A DNA stretch of 6,674 nucleotides from Nanobdellota archaeon (GTDB lineage Archaea > Nanobdellota > Nanobdellia > SCGC-AAA011-G17 > GW2011-AR17), in NCBI GenBank assembly GCA_030018575.1, contig JASEIA010000081.1, positions 1 to 6,674 on the forward strand, given 5' to 3'. The notes beneath the pieces were generated by a model. The model was not told the DNA's origin and searched no databases. It saw nothing but the letters and a program-made list of their open reading frames with translations. A program made the translations under genes and the position numbers. The number at the start of each line of letters is the position of its first letter. Position 1 is the first letter of the stretch. Below are positions 1-5,233 of the stretch, one piece after another.

Positions 1-77
1 TCACCTTTTAATTCGAGAAAGAAGCTGATTTCTTCCAGGTATTTAAGCGCTTCTATTAATTCCTTTAATGATGCCAT
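1..77 (-). CDS. Partial CDS, N-terminus of unknown protein
   Basis: An ATG at 77-75 on the minus strand opens a frame that stays open for 25 codons to the window edge and begins MASLKELIEALKYLEE. The visible part is charged and probably helical, and too short to assign to a family. A TATA-like TTTTTAAAG on the minus strand (about 106-114) would start transcription a few bases upstream of the ATG, giving a very short leader. A plus-strand frame also starts here (68), so strand choice is not certain. The protein-like composition favours the minus strand. Confidence 0.4.
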   Translation of the reverse strand, partial: MASLKELIEALKYLEEISFFLELKG

Positions 78-313
78 GTTATTACTATATCGATGTATCT
101 GTACTCTTTAAAAAACTTTGCCAAGAAGCGCCTAATCCAGCACCAAAACCATCTGCATCCCAGCCGCCTTTGCTTTTCGCCGTTTATACGCCCTATAAGC
201 CCAATATTCACACTTTAATCATTAACCGCCTAATCACACACTTCATGGAAGAAGAATACTTAAAAGGGTTTGAGGTTAAATAGCCGGAGACCCTCCTTTT
301 TTCCCGCTTCCTT
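78..313. other. Intergenic stretch, possible degraded small ORFs
   Basis: No convincing complete gene lies between the partial gene and the Fic stop codon. On the minus strand, one frame reads EYWAYRAYKRRKAKAAG. An adjacent frame then reads WDADGFGAGLGASWQSFLK and stops at a TAG near 89-91. Together they look like a short protein broken by a frameshift near 165-180, but no start codon is visible for the first part. A T-run at about 297-302 could act as a weak plus-strand terminator. This is a tentative reading. Confidence 0.2.
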
Positions 314-1225
314 CTATTCACTCTTAAAATACCACTTAAGTATATACCCAACACAAGGTTTTTCATCTTTCTTAACCTGGTACCTGTCAAGCACGTTGTA
401 ATAATTCTCTAAGTCCTCTATAGGAATGTCAATAGGCGGATAATTCTTCTTCCATAATATCCAGTTCATAAGCAGCCTTGACAGCCTGCTGTTTCCGTCA
501 GCAAAGGGCTGCATTGAAACCAGCTTTAAGTGTATTAAGGCGGCAAGCTCCAGTGGGTGCAGCTTCCTGTGCTCAGACTTGTACCATTTGAAAAACCCTG
601 ACATTTCCTTTGGGATTTCATGCCATTTTGGCGGCACATATGGCGTCCCTGCAATCTTTGCATCCCGCTTTAGCTCGCTTCTTAGCTTTCCTGCAATAGC
701 GTCATCAACGCCTGCAAACATTATCTTATGCAGCTTTTTAATGAAATTAATGCTTAAATTGCCCTTGTAAGCTGTTATCGCCAAAATCCCTTTCTCATGG
801 TTTTCCAGCTCTCTTGCAGTCCTCAGCTGTTTTATGCCCTTTGGCATGATGCCTTCTTTTAGTATTAAGTAAGTCTGCCTTAATGTTATGTCTGCCCCTG
901 ACAATCTGCTGCTGTCATAAGTGAAGCGGATGATAAATTCTTTCAGCTTTTTTTCCTTCTCCAGCGGGCTAAGGCTCTTAATCTCTTCCCTGTAGCTTTT
1001 CCGCCTGCTTTCTATTTCATCAATTTCCTTCTTGTTGAGATACTTATATCTCCCCTCCGCCAGCTCCATTAAGAACTCTTGTTTCATGCGTTCAAGCCTT
1101 GCCTTAGGGGGCAGAGCCCTGCCTATCTGCTTTGTTAGGTGGGCTATCTTCCCGCCTTTTCTTATGCTATGGGACAGCCTGTAATAGGCTTTTCCCCTTG
1201 AAGTGTAATTTTCTACGAATACCAT
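314..1225 (-). CDS. Fic-domain protein with degenerate active site
   Basis: This 303-residue protein has the architecture of a Fic-family enzyme. An N-terminal basic/coiled segment occupies about residues 1-98, an inhibitory-helix-like motif SSRLSG lies at 105-110, and the Fic core spans about 140-300. The core holds the flap-like segment GKLRSELKRDAKIAGTPYV (179-197) and the signature QPFADGNSRLSR (239-250). The canonical signature is HPFx(D/E)GNGRxxR. Here the catalytic His is Gln239 and the second Gly is Ser246, while Pro-Phe, Asp243, Asn245 and both Arg are kept. The inhibitory motif normally reads (S/T)xxxE(G/N), and its Glu is Ser109. Fic enzymes usually AMPylate target hydroxyls using that His as general base, so this copy may be inactive, altered in chemistry, or a binding protein. 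The start is supported by a TATA element 26 bp upstream, implying a leaderless transcript. It is divergent from the small gene at 1277. Confidence 0.9.
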   Translation of the reverse strand: MVFVENYTSRGKAYYRLSHSIRKGGKIAHLTKQIGRALPPKARLERMKQEFLMELAEGRYKYLNKKEIDEIESRRKSYREEIKSLSPLEKEKKLKEFIIRFTYDSSRLSGADITLRQTYLILKEGIMPKGIKQLRTARELENHEKGILAITAYKGNLSINFIKKLHKIMFAGVDDAIAGKLRSELKRDAKIAGTPYVPPKWHEIPKEMSGFFKWYKSEHRKLHPLELAALIHLKLVSMQPFADGNSRLSRLLMNWILWKKNYPPIDIPIEDLENYYNVLDRYQVKKDEKPCVGYILKWYFKSE

Positions 1226-1247
1226 GCCTTATTGTTGGGACTACAAA

Positions 1248-1255
1248 TATTTAAA
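1248..1255. promoter_or_regulatory. Shared bidirectional TATA element
   Basis: TATTTAAA lies in the 51-bp gap between the Fic start codon (1225, minus) and the small gene's ATG (1277, plus). Its centre (1251.5) is about 26 bp from both start codons, the usual archaeal TATA-to-start-site distance. Both mRNAs would therefore be leaderless and use one near-symmetric TATA site in opposite directions. A direct repeat flanks it: GGGACTACAAA at 1237-1247 and GGGCTACAAAA at 1267-1277. Confidence 0.6.
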
Positions 1256-1276
1256 GCTTTTGGTTAGGGCTACAAA

Positions 1277-1534
1277 ATGAAGAATGGCAGAATCTATCCT
1301 GCTTTTGAGGGAAAAATAAAGGATATGATGAATGAAGTGCCTGAAGCTTTCCTGTATTTCTATGACTCGTGGAAAACATGGCACGATGATTTGAGGTTTA
1401 ACAAGGACAATTCAATGATAAGGCATGTTAACAAGCAGGGATGGAAAGCGGAAGAAATAGGGCGAATGAACAGGAAACTAAAGCTGCTTGCGCAAAGAAG
1501 GAAATTAAGGCGCCATATAATCTGCCTTGCCTAA
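1277..1534 (+). CDS. Small basic protein of unknown function
   Basis: This 85-residue protein belongs to no family I recognise. It has aromatic and acidic residues in its first half, with EAFLYFYDSWKTWHDDL at about 23-39, and a strongly basic C-terminal helix-like part, RKLKLLAQRRKLRR at 66-79. The ATG is placed 26 bp from the shared TATA element, which supports this start and a leaderless mRNA. It is divergent from the Fic gene, and a shared promoter suggests, but does not prove, co-regulation. After its TAA the same frame carries the short peptide GVNRG, which resembles sequence just upstream of the truncated kinase that follows. The C-terminus may therefore have been affected by the same decay. 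Confidence 0.5.
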   Translation: MKNGRIYPAFEGKIKDMMNEVPEAFLYFYDSWKTWHDDLRFNKDNSMIRHVNKQGWKAEEIGRMNRKLKLLAQRRKLRRHIICLA

Positions 1535-1577
1535 TACTCCGCAAGAATCAGCGAAGTGAACCTTGGAGTGAACAGAG

Positions 1578-1925
1578 GTGAACGACAATGGCATAAATTA
1601 CATACTTGACTCTGTTCTGTGTGAGCAGCCTATGATTGACAGCTGCATAGCAAGACTCGCGCAGTACAATATCCTCTTTGTCAGCGTGCACTGTCCTCTT
1701 GAAAAACTAAAAAAGAGGGAGATAGCAAGGGGAGATAGAATAAGAGGAATAGCGGAGATGCAGTTTCCGCACGTGCATAAGGGGAAGAAATACGACCTTG
1801 AAGTCCATACAGACCAAAAAAGCCCCTATGAATGCGCAACAATTATCACAGATTTCTTGAAAGCAAGAGGCTCATCAGTTTGGGTTCCTTTTTCTGAGAA
1901 GTTTTATTCTTCGGAATTGAAGTAA
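1578..1925 (+). pseudogene. Truncated chloramphenicol phosphotransferase-like protein
   Basis: From the GTG at 1578, 115 residues match the C-terminal two thirds of the chloramphenicol phosphotransferase-like (CPT) P-loop kinase family. Matching motifs are NYILDSVL (7-14), the strand FVSVHCPLE (34-42), the LID-like ARGDR (50-54), QFPHVHKGKKYDLEVHT (62-78) and SPYECA (82-87). Family members are about 180 residues and begin with a Walker A loop and a catalytic Asp. Both are missing, and a TGA at 1569-1571 closes this frame immediately upstream. A different frame reads GVNRG just before the start, as if a frameshift near 1578 cut the gene. No Walker A sequence is visible upstream in any frame I checked. 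It is most likely a remnant of a small-molecule kinase gene, and a short expressed product cannot be excluded. Confidence 0.65.
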
Positions 1926-1958
1926 TAATCTACAAAAATCTCAACAGTTTTTTAATCT

Positions 1959-1963
1959 CTACA
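1959..1963. repeat. Target-site duplication, left copy (CTACA)
   Basis: CTACA directly abuts the left inverted repeat of the insertion sequence and matches the five bases directly after the right inverted repeat at 3458-3462. It marks a 5-bp duplication made on insertion. Confidence 0.85.
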
Positions 1964-1975
1964 CAGTATCTCCGA
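1964..1975 (+). repeat. Left terminal inverted repeat of IS
   Basis: CAGTATCTCCGA is the exact reverse complement of 3446-3457. The match breaks down after 12 bp. Confidence 0.88.
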
Positions 1976-2054
1976 GACAGATTAGTATCTGGTAAGTAAC
2001 AACGCAAAAATCTCTTTTTTCACTAATTCAATAAAAAGCACTTAAACCGAAAAC

Positions 2055-2062
2055 TTTATATA
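2055..2062 (+). promoter_or_regulatory. TATA box of the IS genes
   Basis: TTTATATA is centred about 28 bp upstream of the DUF2080 ATG at 2087, so transcription would start at or within about two bases of the start codon, giving an essentially leaderless mRNA. Confidence 0.6.
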
Positions 2063-2065
2063 TTT

Positions 2066-2086
2066 AAGATATATATTATATATCTT
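2066..2086. promoter_or_regulatory. Perfect 10-bp inverted repeat, likely operator
   Basis: Arms AAGATATATA (2066-2075) and TATATATCTT (2077-2086) are perfect inverse complements around a single T. The repeat fills the space between the TATA box and the DUF2080 start codon. Bound protein would block initiation, so auto-repression by an element-encoded protein is a reasonable inference. In a leaderless transcript it would lie outside the mRNA and so would not act as an RNA hairpin. Confidence 0.5.
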
Positions 2087-2254
2087 ATGAGAAAAGTTAA
2101 AATGACAAAACAAACCAGACTTGTTATAGAAAGTATTGAGGGTTTTATGATCCGAGAGGTTACACCTTTCGGAACAAGTGCTAAAGTAAGTTGCCCAAAA
2201 GAATACCTTGGAAGAAAAGTCTATCTGGTCTTCACAAATGATAGAACGCAATAA
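2087..2254 (+). CDS. DUF2080 family transposon-encoded protein
   Basis: This 55-residue protein contains the sequence VTPFGTSAKVSCPKEYLGRK (25-44), which fits the DUF2080 pattern (VTPFG.gAkV.vPk.wlGkkV). That is a short archaeal protein repeatedly found upstream of transposase genes. Its fold is thought to be a small beta-rich, AbrB/SpoVT-like DNA-binding or regulatory unit, and its role in transposition is not established. An alternative in-frame ATG lies at 2102, but the first ATG fits the TATA spacing. The stop codon lies 17 bp inside the transposase gene, so the two are probably translationally coupled. It may bind the palindrome immediately before its own start. Confidence 0.8.
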   Translation: MRKVKMTKQTRLVIESIEGFMIREVTPFGTSAKVSCPKEYLGRKVYLVFTNDRTQ

Positions 2255-3332
2255 AATAGCAAGGAGTATTGCAATCTGTCGCCACTTCATTAATGGCAGT
2301 TTCGGACTTTCTTTAGCAACGCACACCTTAACGGGTTTCGAACTCTCAGAACCGCTGCTTGATGCGGCAGCATATAATACTTACATTGAAACGATAGGGA
2401 ATAAAGCAGATACTATCTATGCTCATGCTAAAAACAGCCTGAGTGAAATGATGACTCACTCTTATTTGGATTATATTCGAAGAATTTCAGAAAAATTCGA
2501 TTGGAAATCTAAAGAGACTATGCTCGCATTTGATTATACTGATGAAGACTTTTATGGTGAAGTTCAAGGATTAGATATTCATGGTTGGAAAAAAGGTAAA
2601 GGAATCACAGGTAAATTTAAATTCCTAACATGTAGTCTAATATCTGATGAGATTCCTGAAAAAATACCCTTAATAAGCATCCCTATCCAATTAGGTCATA
2701 ATATGAGTTATGCAGTAGTCTACTGCATAAAACTGGTGCAACCTTATATCGGTCCGATAAAACTTATTCTTTTTGATCGTGGTTTCTATGCAAAAGAATT
2801 AATGTACGATTTAAAAGAATTAAACTTGCCTTATCTTGTTCTTGCTAAAAAAGGGAATAAAACAAAAGATAAAAAAGAGAGTTATATTTATGAAGAATTA
2901 TCAAAAATGCAGAAGGAAGAAAAGAAACTTATTTCTCATGAATACGAATTTAACTCTAATAAAACAACTTATCGATTTAACTCCTATCTTGCATTTCTAA
3001 AAAGTATTTTCAGTAAAAGGCTTGACAAAGAGCTAGATTGGGTCTTTGCTACAAATGTGGAAGAAATACAATTGGATGAAATCATCCGAACTTATAGGAA
3101 AAGATGGAGAATAGAAACGCAATTCAGAGTTCAAGATGAGGCTACCATCAAATGCAAATCTAAGGAAATGAAGATTCGGTATTTCCTATTTTTATTCGAA
3201 CAATTATTACAAACCCAGTGGGTTTGCTTTTACAAAAAAGAGGAGGTGAGTTTTAAAGCATTCCTTATAGAAATACACAAGGTCAACAAAGATCTTGTCG
3301 CCAACCCAAGAAAATCCTTTGGAAAAGCTTGA
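2238..3332 (+). CDS. DDE transposase, IS4 superfamily (ISH3-like)
   Basis: This transposase has 364 residues from the ATG at 2238. The catalytic residues fit D99 in LAFDYTD, D180 in LILFDRGFY and E293 in YRKRWRIE, the last being the YREK-type signature of the IS4 superfamily. The N-terminal ~60 residues are probably DNA-binding. I chose the ATG at 2238 because it overlaps the DUF2080 stop by 17 bp; an in-frame ATG at 2208 lies deep inside DUF2080 and is less likely. The annotated C-terminus (NPRKSFGKA) appears to be a frameshifted ending. The +1 frame over 3311-3384 continues as NPLEKLEELKKHPGFDW and ends PIPRGF before TAA, which looks like the native tail. The catalytic core is unaffected. 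Confidence 0.88.
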   Translation: MIERNKIARSIAICRHFINGSFGLSLATHTLTGFELSEPLLDAAAYNTYIETIGNKADTIYAHAKNSLSEMMTHSYLDYIRRISEKFDWKSKETMLAFDYTDEDFYGEVQGLDIHGWKKGKGITGKFKFLTCSLISDEIPEKIPLISIPIQLGHNMSYAVVYCIKLVQPYIGPIKLILFDRGFYAKELMYDLKELNLPYLVLAKKGNKTKDKKESYIYEELSKMQKEEKKLISHEYEFNSNKTTYRFNSYLAFLKSIFSKRLDKELDWVFATNVEEIQLDEIIRTYRKRWRIETQFRVQDEATIKCKSKEMKIRYFLFLFEQLLQTQWVCFYKKEEVSFKAFLIEIHKVNKDLVANPRKSFGKA

Positions 3333-3445
3333 AGAGCTAAAGAAACACCCAGGCTTTGATTGGCCAATTCCAAGGGGCTTTTAAGGAAAAAGAGACATTC
3401 CAGATAGTTTAAAGAATCCTCAAAGAAACTCAATCACTGCACTAT

Positions 3446-3457
3446 TCGGAGATACTG
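3446..3457 (-). repeat. Right terminal inverted repeat of IS
   Basis: TCGGAGATACTG is the exact reverse complement of 1964-1975. It is followed directly by the CTACA duplication. Confidence 0.88.
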
Positions 3458-3462
3458 CTACA
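3458..3462. repeat. Target-site duplication, right copy (CTACA)
   Basis: CTACA is identical to 1959-1963 and abuts the right inverted repeat. The restored empty site would read TCTCTACAATAG. Confidence 0.85.
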
Positions 3463-3471
3463 ATAGTAAAG

Positions 3472-3481
3472 TTTATATATA
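3472..3481 (+). promoter_or_regulatory. TATA box of the two-gene operon
   Basis: TTTATATATA lies 14 bp beyond the right end of the IS. A start site about 26 bp downstream would fall near 3502, leaving a leader of some 22 nt before the ATG at 3525. This differs from the leaderless genes in the window. Confidence 0.55.
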
Positions 3482-3512
3482 AGTATACTACTCTACTTAG
3501 TATACTTAGTAG
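3482..3512. promoter_or_regulatory. Paired palindromes at the transcription start, likely operators
   Basis: The 8-bp palindrome AGTATACT occurs at 3482-3489 and 3499-3506, with centres 17 bp apart. The second is the core of a 20-bp near-palindrome, CTACTTAGTATACTTAGTAG (3493-3512), with 9 of 10 pairs matching. Both lie between the TATA box and the start codon, over the predicted start site. The first gene encodes an antitoxin-like DNA-binding segment, so autoregulation is a sensible inference. Confidence 0.5.
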
Positions 3513-3524
3513 AAGTGGTAGAAA

Positions 3525-4244
3525 ATGGAAGAAGCAAATATCAAAGAAAGAAGCAAGGAAGAGCCTAATCAAGCCACTTTAAGAGAATTGCCTTCCCGCC
3601 AGAAGACTATTAAGATAGATATAAGAGTATGGTCAGCATTAAAGAACATGAAAGCAGAGAATGAAACATTTAATGATGTAATTAAAGGCCTGCTTAACCA
3701 AAGAACATTGTCTGCTAACAAAGGACAAATCTCTTTAATAAAATACAGCAGGAAATCAATGTTCTTAACAACAAGCTATAGGCAAGAGCAAGTAGGGATA
3801 GAGTTTGAGTATAATGATGTAAAGAGCCAGCAGGCTGAGTTCACATTGGACTTAAAGATAAATAAAATATTTTTGGGCAAGAAAATATTTAATACTTCAG
3901 TGTTTTTTGGAGTAGACTCGGCGCATAAGCATTTGAATAAAGCTTATTTGAATCTTTATCTTAAATGTATTGCCCTTGCATTAGAGAAAGAGTTTCGTAT
4001 TTCAACAAAAATCTATTTCGAAGAGAAAGCTTTTACAATTCATTTTGTGGAAAGGCGCGATGAAAATTTTGAAAACATCTCCAAATGGAGAAAGATATAC
4101 TATGATTACAATTTAAGCGAAGACTCATTTATCCGCGATATTGAAGGCCCGCTAAGGCTTAGTGAGGAAGAAAAAGCTTCCGAAGAAATAAGGGGAAGTA
4201 TAATAAACTCTGCCTCTGCTTCTATCTGGCAGAATGTAATATGA
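3525..4244 (+). CDS. Protein with N-terminal VapB-like antitoxin segment and unknown C-terminal domain
   Basis: This protein has 239 residues. Residues 27-59 (KTIKIDIRVWSALKNMKAEN, then ETFNDVIKGLL) follow the pattern of short archaeal VapB-type antitoxin/ribbon-helix-helix proteins: a strand with alternating hydrophobics, VW..L..lK, then ETFNDVI..LL. In that family the segment binds operator DNA as a dimer, but those proteins are usually only 50-80 residues long. Here about 175 further residues (65-239) follow, forming a mixed alpha/beta domain that I do not recognise, containing GVDSAHKHLNKAYLNLYLKC (about 126-145). It overlaps the next gene by ATGA, so the two are translated together and their products probably interact. 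It could be a repressor/antitoxin fused to a sensing or neutralising domain, but no function is established. Confidence 0.75.
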   Translation: MEEANIKERSKEEPNQATLRELPSRQKTIKIDIRVWSALKNMKAENETFNDVIKGLLNQRTLSANKGQISLIKYSRKSMFLTTSYRQEQVGIEFEYNDVKSQQAEFTLDLKINKIFLGKKIFNTSVFFGVDSAHKHLNKAYLNLYLKCIALALEKEFRISTKIYFEEKAFTIHFVERRDENFENISKWRKIYYDYNLSEDSFIRDIEGPLRLSEEEKASEEIRGSIINSASASIWQNVI

Positions 4245-4831
4245 AGAAGTTCCACTTTGCCCCTAAATATTTTAACAAGATGTCATTAGACGACGATTCA
4301 TTTAAGCTGAGGATTTCAATAATGGAAACCCCCAGCATAGAGGTTTCGGAAGAGGATTACTCCTTGCGCATTGAAACAAGGCATGAGGATAAGCGCCTCA
4401 TCCATAGGGAATATGCGTTAGAGCACCATTCAAGGCAAGAAAAGCATAATTATCCTCATTTGCAGTTTAAGTTTCATACGGAAGAGATAGGCTCATTTTG
4501 GATTCGGCTGGATTTTGAAAACAGCGATGAATATGATAGGGCAATAAAGGGATTTATCTATAAGATTAAAGGGGTGCTTCTTGATTTGGAAAGATTAAGG
4601 AAAGGCATAGCTAATGAGATAATGGTCATAAAGGAAGTTGACAAGCTGAAAGCAGAAGGAAACTTTTTAACTGAAAAGATAGCAGAAAGCATTGGCAAGT
4701 CGCAAATAGAATTTAAGGATTCAGGCAATACAAAGCAAACATGCGCGAACCTGCAAAATAATCCGCTTCTGCTTGAGTTTCTGGGCAAAAGCAATGTAAC
4801 TAAGATAGTAAAAAGCTGCAGTATGCATTAG
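4241..4831 (+). CDS. Histidine-rich unknown protein, partner of the antitoxin-like gene
   Basis: This 196-residue protein belongs to no family I can name. Its middle holds a dense histidine cluster at H48, H55, H62, H63, H69, H73 and H79, with local sequence YALEHHSRQEKHNYPHLQFK (58-77). After this come a likely beta strand (SFWIRLDF, 85-92), a helix with DEYDRAIKGFIYKIKGVLLD (96-115), and a more variable tail. The spacing of the histidines suggests a metal site or a hydrolase/nuclease active site, which is inference only. The start ATG is inside the preceding stop (ATGA), the usual arrangement of tightly coupled two-component modules. The order of regulator-like protein then second protein matches many toxin-antitoxin operons, making this the candidate effector. 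There are no signal peptide or membrane segments. Confidence 0.72.
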   Translation: MKKFHFAPKYFNKMSLDDDSFKLRISIMETPSIEVSEEDYSLRIETRHEDKRLIHREYALEHHSRQEKHNYPHLQFKFHTEEIGSFWIRLDFENSDEYDRAIKGFIYKIKGVLLDLERLRKGIANEIMVIKEVDKLKAEGNFLTEKIAESIGKSQIEFKDSGNTKQTCANLQNNPLLLEFLGKSNVTKIVKSCSMH

Positions 4832-4853
4832 CTGTTTAAAAATCTGCTTGCAG

Positions 4854-4898
4854 AGAGAGGGAAACTGCGGGGCTTAAGGGGCTGCCTATCCCTCCTCT
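4854..4898 (+). terminator. Hairpin after the two-gene operon
   Basis: AGAGAGGGA (4854-4862) pairs with TCCCTCCTCT (4889-4898), with one bulged base. It lies 22 bp after the operon stop and before the SRP RNA promoter. No T-run follows, so it may be an mRNA 3'-end structure rather than a terminator. Confidence 0.3.
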
Positions 4899-4909
4899 AA
4901 ACCATAACC

Positions 4910-4917
4910 TATATAAA
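4910..4917 (+). promoter_or_regulatory. TATA box of the SRP RNA gene
   Basis: TATATAAA is centred about 26 bp upstream of the predicted RNA 5' end (4938-4940), which independently supports the RNA start. Confidence 0.7.
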
Positions 4918-4937
4918 CTCTCCAACCACGTCTTAAA

Positions 4938-5214
4938 CCGCGGTGGATATGCCGGGGTGTTGGTTCTACCCTGTAACTTCAAACGAACCTCATGGGAGGG
5001 CTATCGCCTGGGAGCGGGCCGTGCTTTGGCATTGGTCCCTTGCCGTACGTTGACACCTTGTCCTGCAGGGTCGTTGCTTTTGGGAATCAGGTCAGACCGG
5101 GAACGGAGCAGCCTTAACCAACTGCAATAACGCTTGCGGGGTTGCAGGGCCGAGGAAAGCAGGGGATTAACCTGTGTTGAGGCATGTAACAATCCCGGGC
5201 TTCCGCCGCAATTT
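4938..5214 (+). ncRNA. Signal recognition particle 7S RNA, archaeal type
   Basis: This RNA is the scaffold of the signal recognition particle, which brings ribosomes making secreted and membrane proteins to the membrane. The ends pair as helix 1 (GCGGTGG at 4940-4946 with CCGCCGC at 5203-5209), a hallmark of archaeal SRP RNA. In the Alu part, CTGTAAC (4971-4977) lies between two hairpins whose loops can kiss (GGTTC 4962-4966 with GAACC 4985-4989). The SRP54-binding helix 8 is canonical: GGTCAGACCGGGAACGGAGC begins at 5090, with tetraloop GGAA at 5100-5103 closed by CCG/CGG and an asymmetric loop GCAG on its 3' side. The length of about 275 nt fits the family. Its last ~108 bp recur at 6384-6491. 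The gene itself looks complete and functional. Confidence 0.95.
5107..5214 (+). repeat. SRP RNA 3'-end direct repeat, copy 1 (within the intact gene)
   Basis: This stretch aligns without gaps to 6384-6491 (offset 1,277) with 97 of 108 positions identical by my hand count. Ten of the eleven mismatches fall in 5113-5143. The remaining 71 bp (5144-5214) differ only at 5166. The repeat starts at the conserved AGCAGC of helix 8 and ends just past the 3' end of the RNA. Confidence 0.92.
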
Positions 5215-5220
5215 ATTTTT
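5211..5220 (+). terminator. T-rich terminator of SRP RNA
   Basis: ATTTATTTTT directly follows the closing helix 1 strand. Archaeal termination commonly uses such T-runs. The repeated copy at 6487 onward lacks it (AATTTTATGC). Confidence 0.5.
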
Positions 5221-5233
5221 GTCCTTTACATTC

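Larger units (their letters stand above)
1964..3457 (+). mobile_element. Complete 1,494-bp insertion sequence, IS4-superfamily/ISH3-like
   Basis: The element is bounded by perfect 12-bp inverted repeats (CAGTATCTCCGA at 1964-1975 and its complement at 3446-3457) and flanked by the direct repeat CTACA. It encodes a DUF2080 accessory protein followed by a DDE transposase, both on the plus strand and overlapping by 17 bp. The DDE signature FDRGFY and YRKRWRIE, the ~1.5 kb length and the 5-bp target duplication fit the IS4 superfamily and resemble the archaeal ISH3 group; the exact family is inferred. The matching target duplication and intact ends suggest a fairly recent insertion. Removing the element rejoins the sequence upstream of the two-gene operon at 3525 without touching its TATA box. 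Confidence 0.9.

Noticed and set aside
68..283. Plus-strand 71-codon frame with a TATA-like TATTTAAG (40-47) about 25 bp upstream of its ATG.
   Set aside because: It overlaps the more protein-like minus-strand start, has a proline-rich, low-plausibility sequence, and the TATA-like bases are themselves codons of the minus-strand frame. The strand choice is not certain.
2042..2326. Minus-strand 94-codon frame across the IS 5' region.
   Set aside because: It is antisense to DUF2080 and the transposase start, both of which have family matches, and reads through the promoter palindrome.
3240..3248. Perfect Shine-Dalgarno-like AGGAGGTGA inside the transposase gene.
   Set aside because: No start codon lies at a usable distance downstream and no plausible frame opens there. 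It encodes ordinary transposase residues (KEEVS).
5001..5192. Minus-strand open frame, with a similar one at 6233-6469 sharing its first residues.
   Set aside because: Both are antisense to the SRP RNA repeat. Their similarity comes from the repeat itself, not from a duplicated protein gene.
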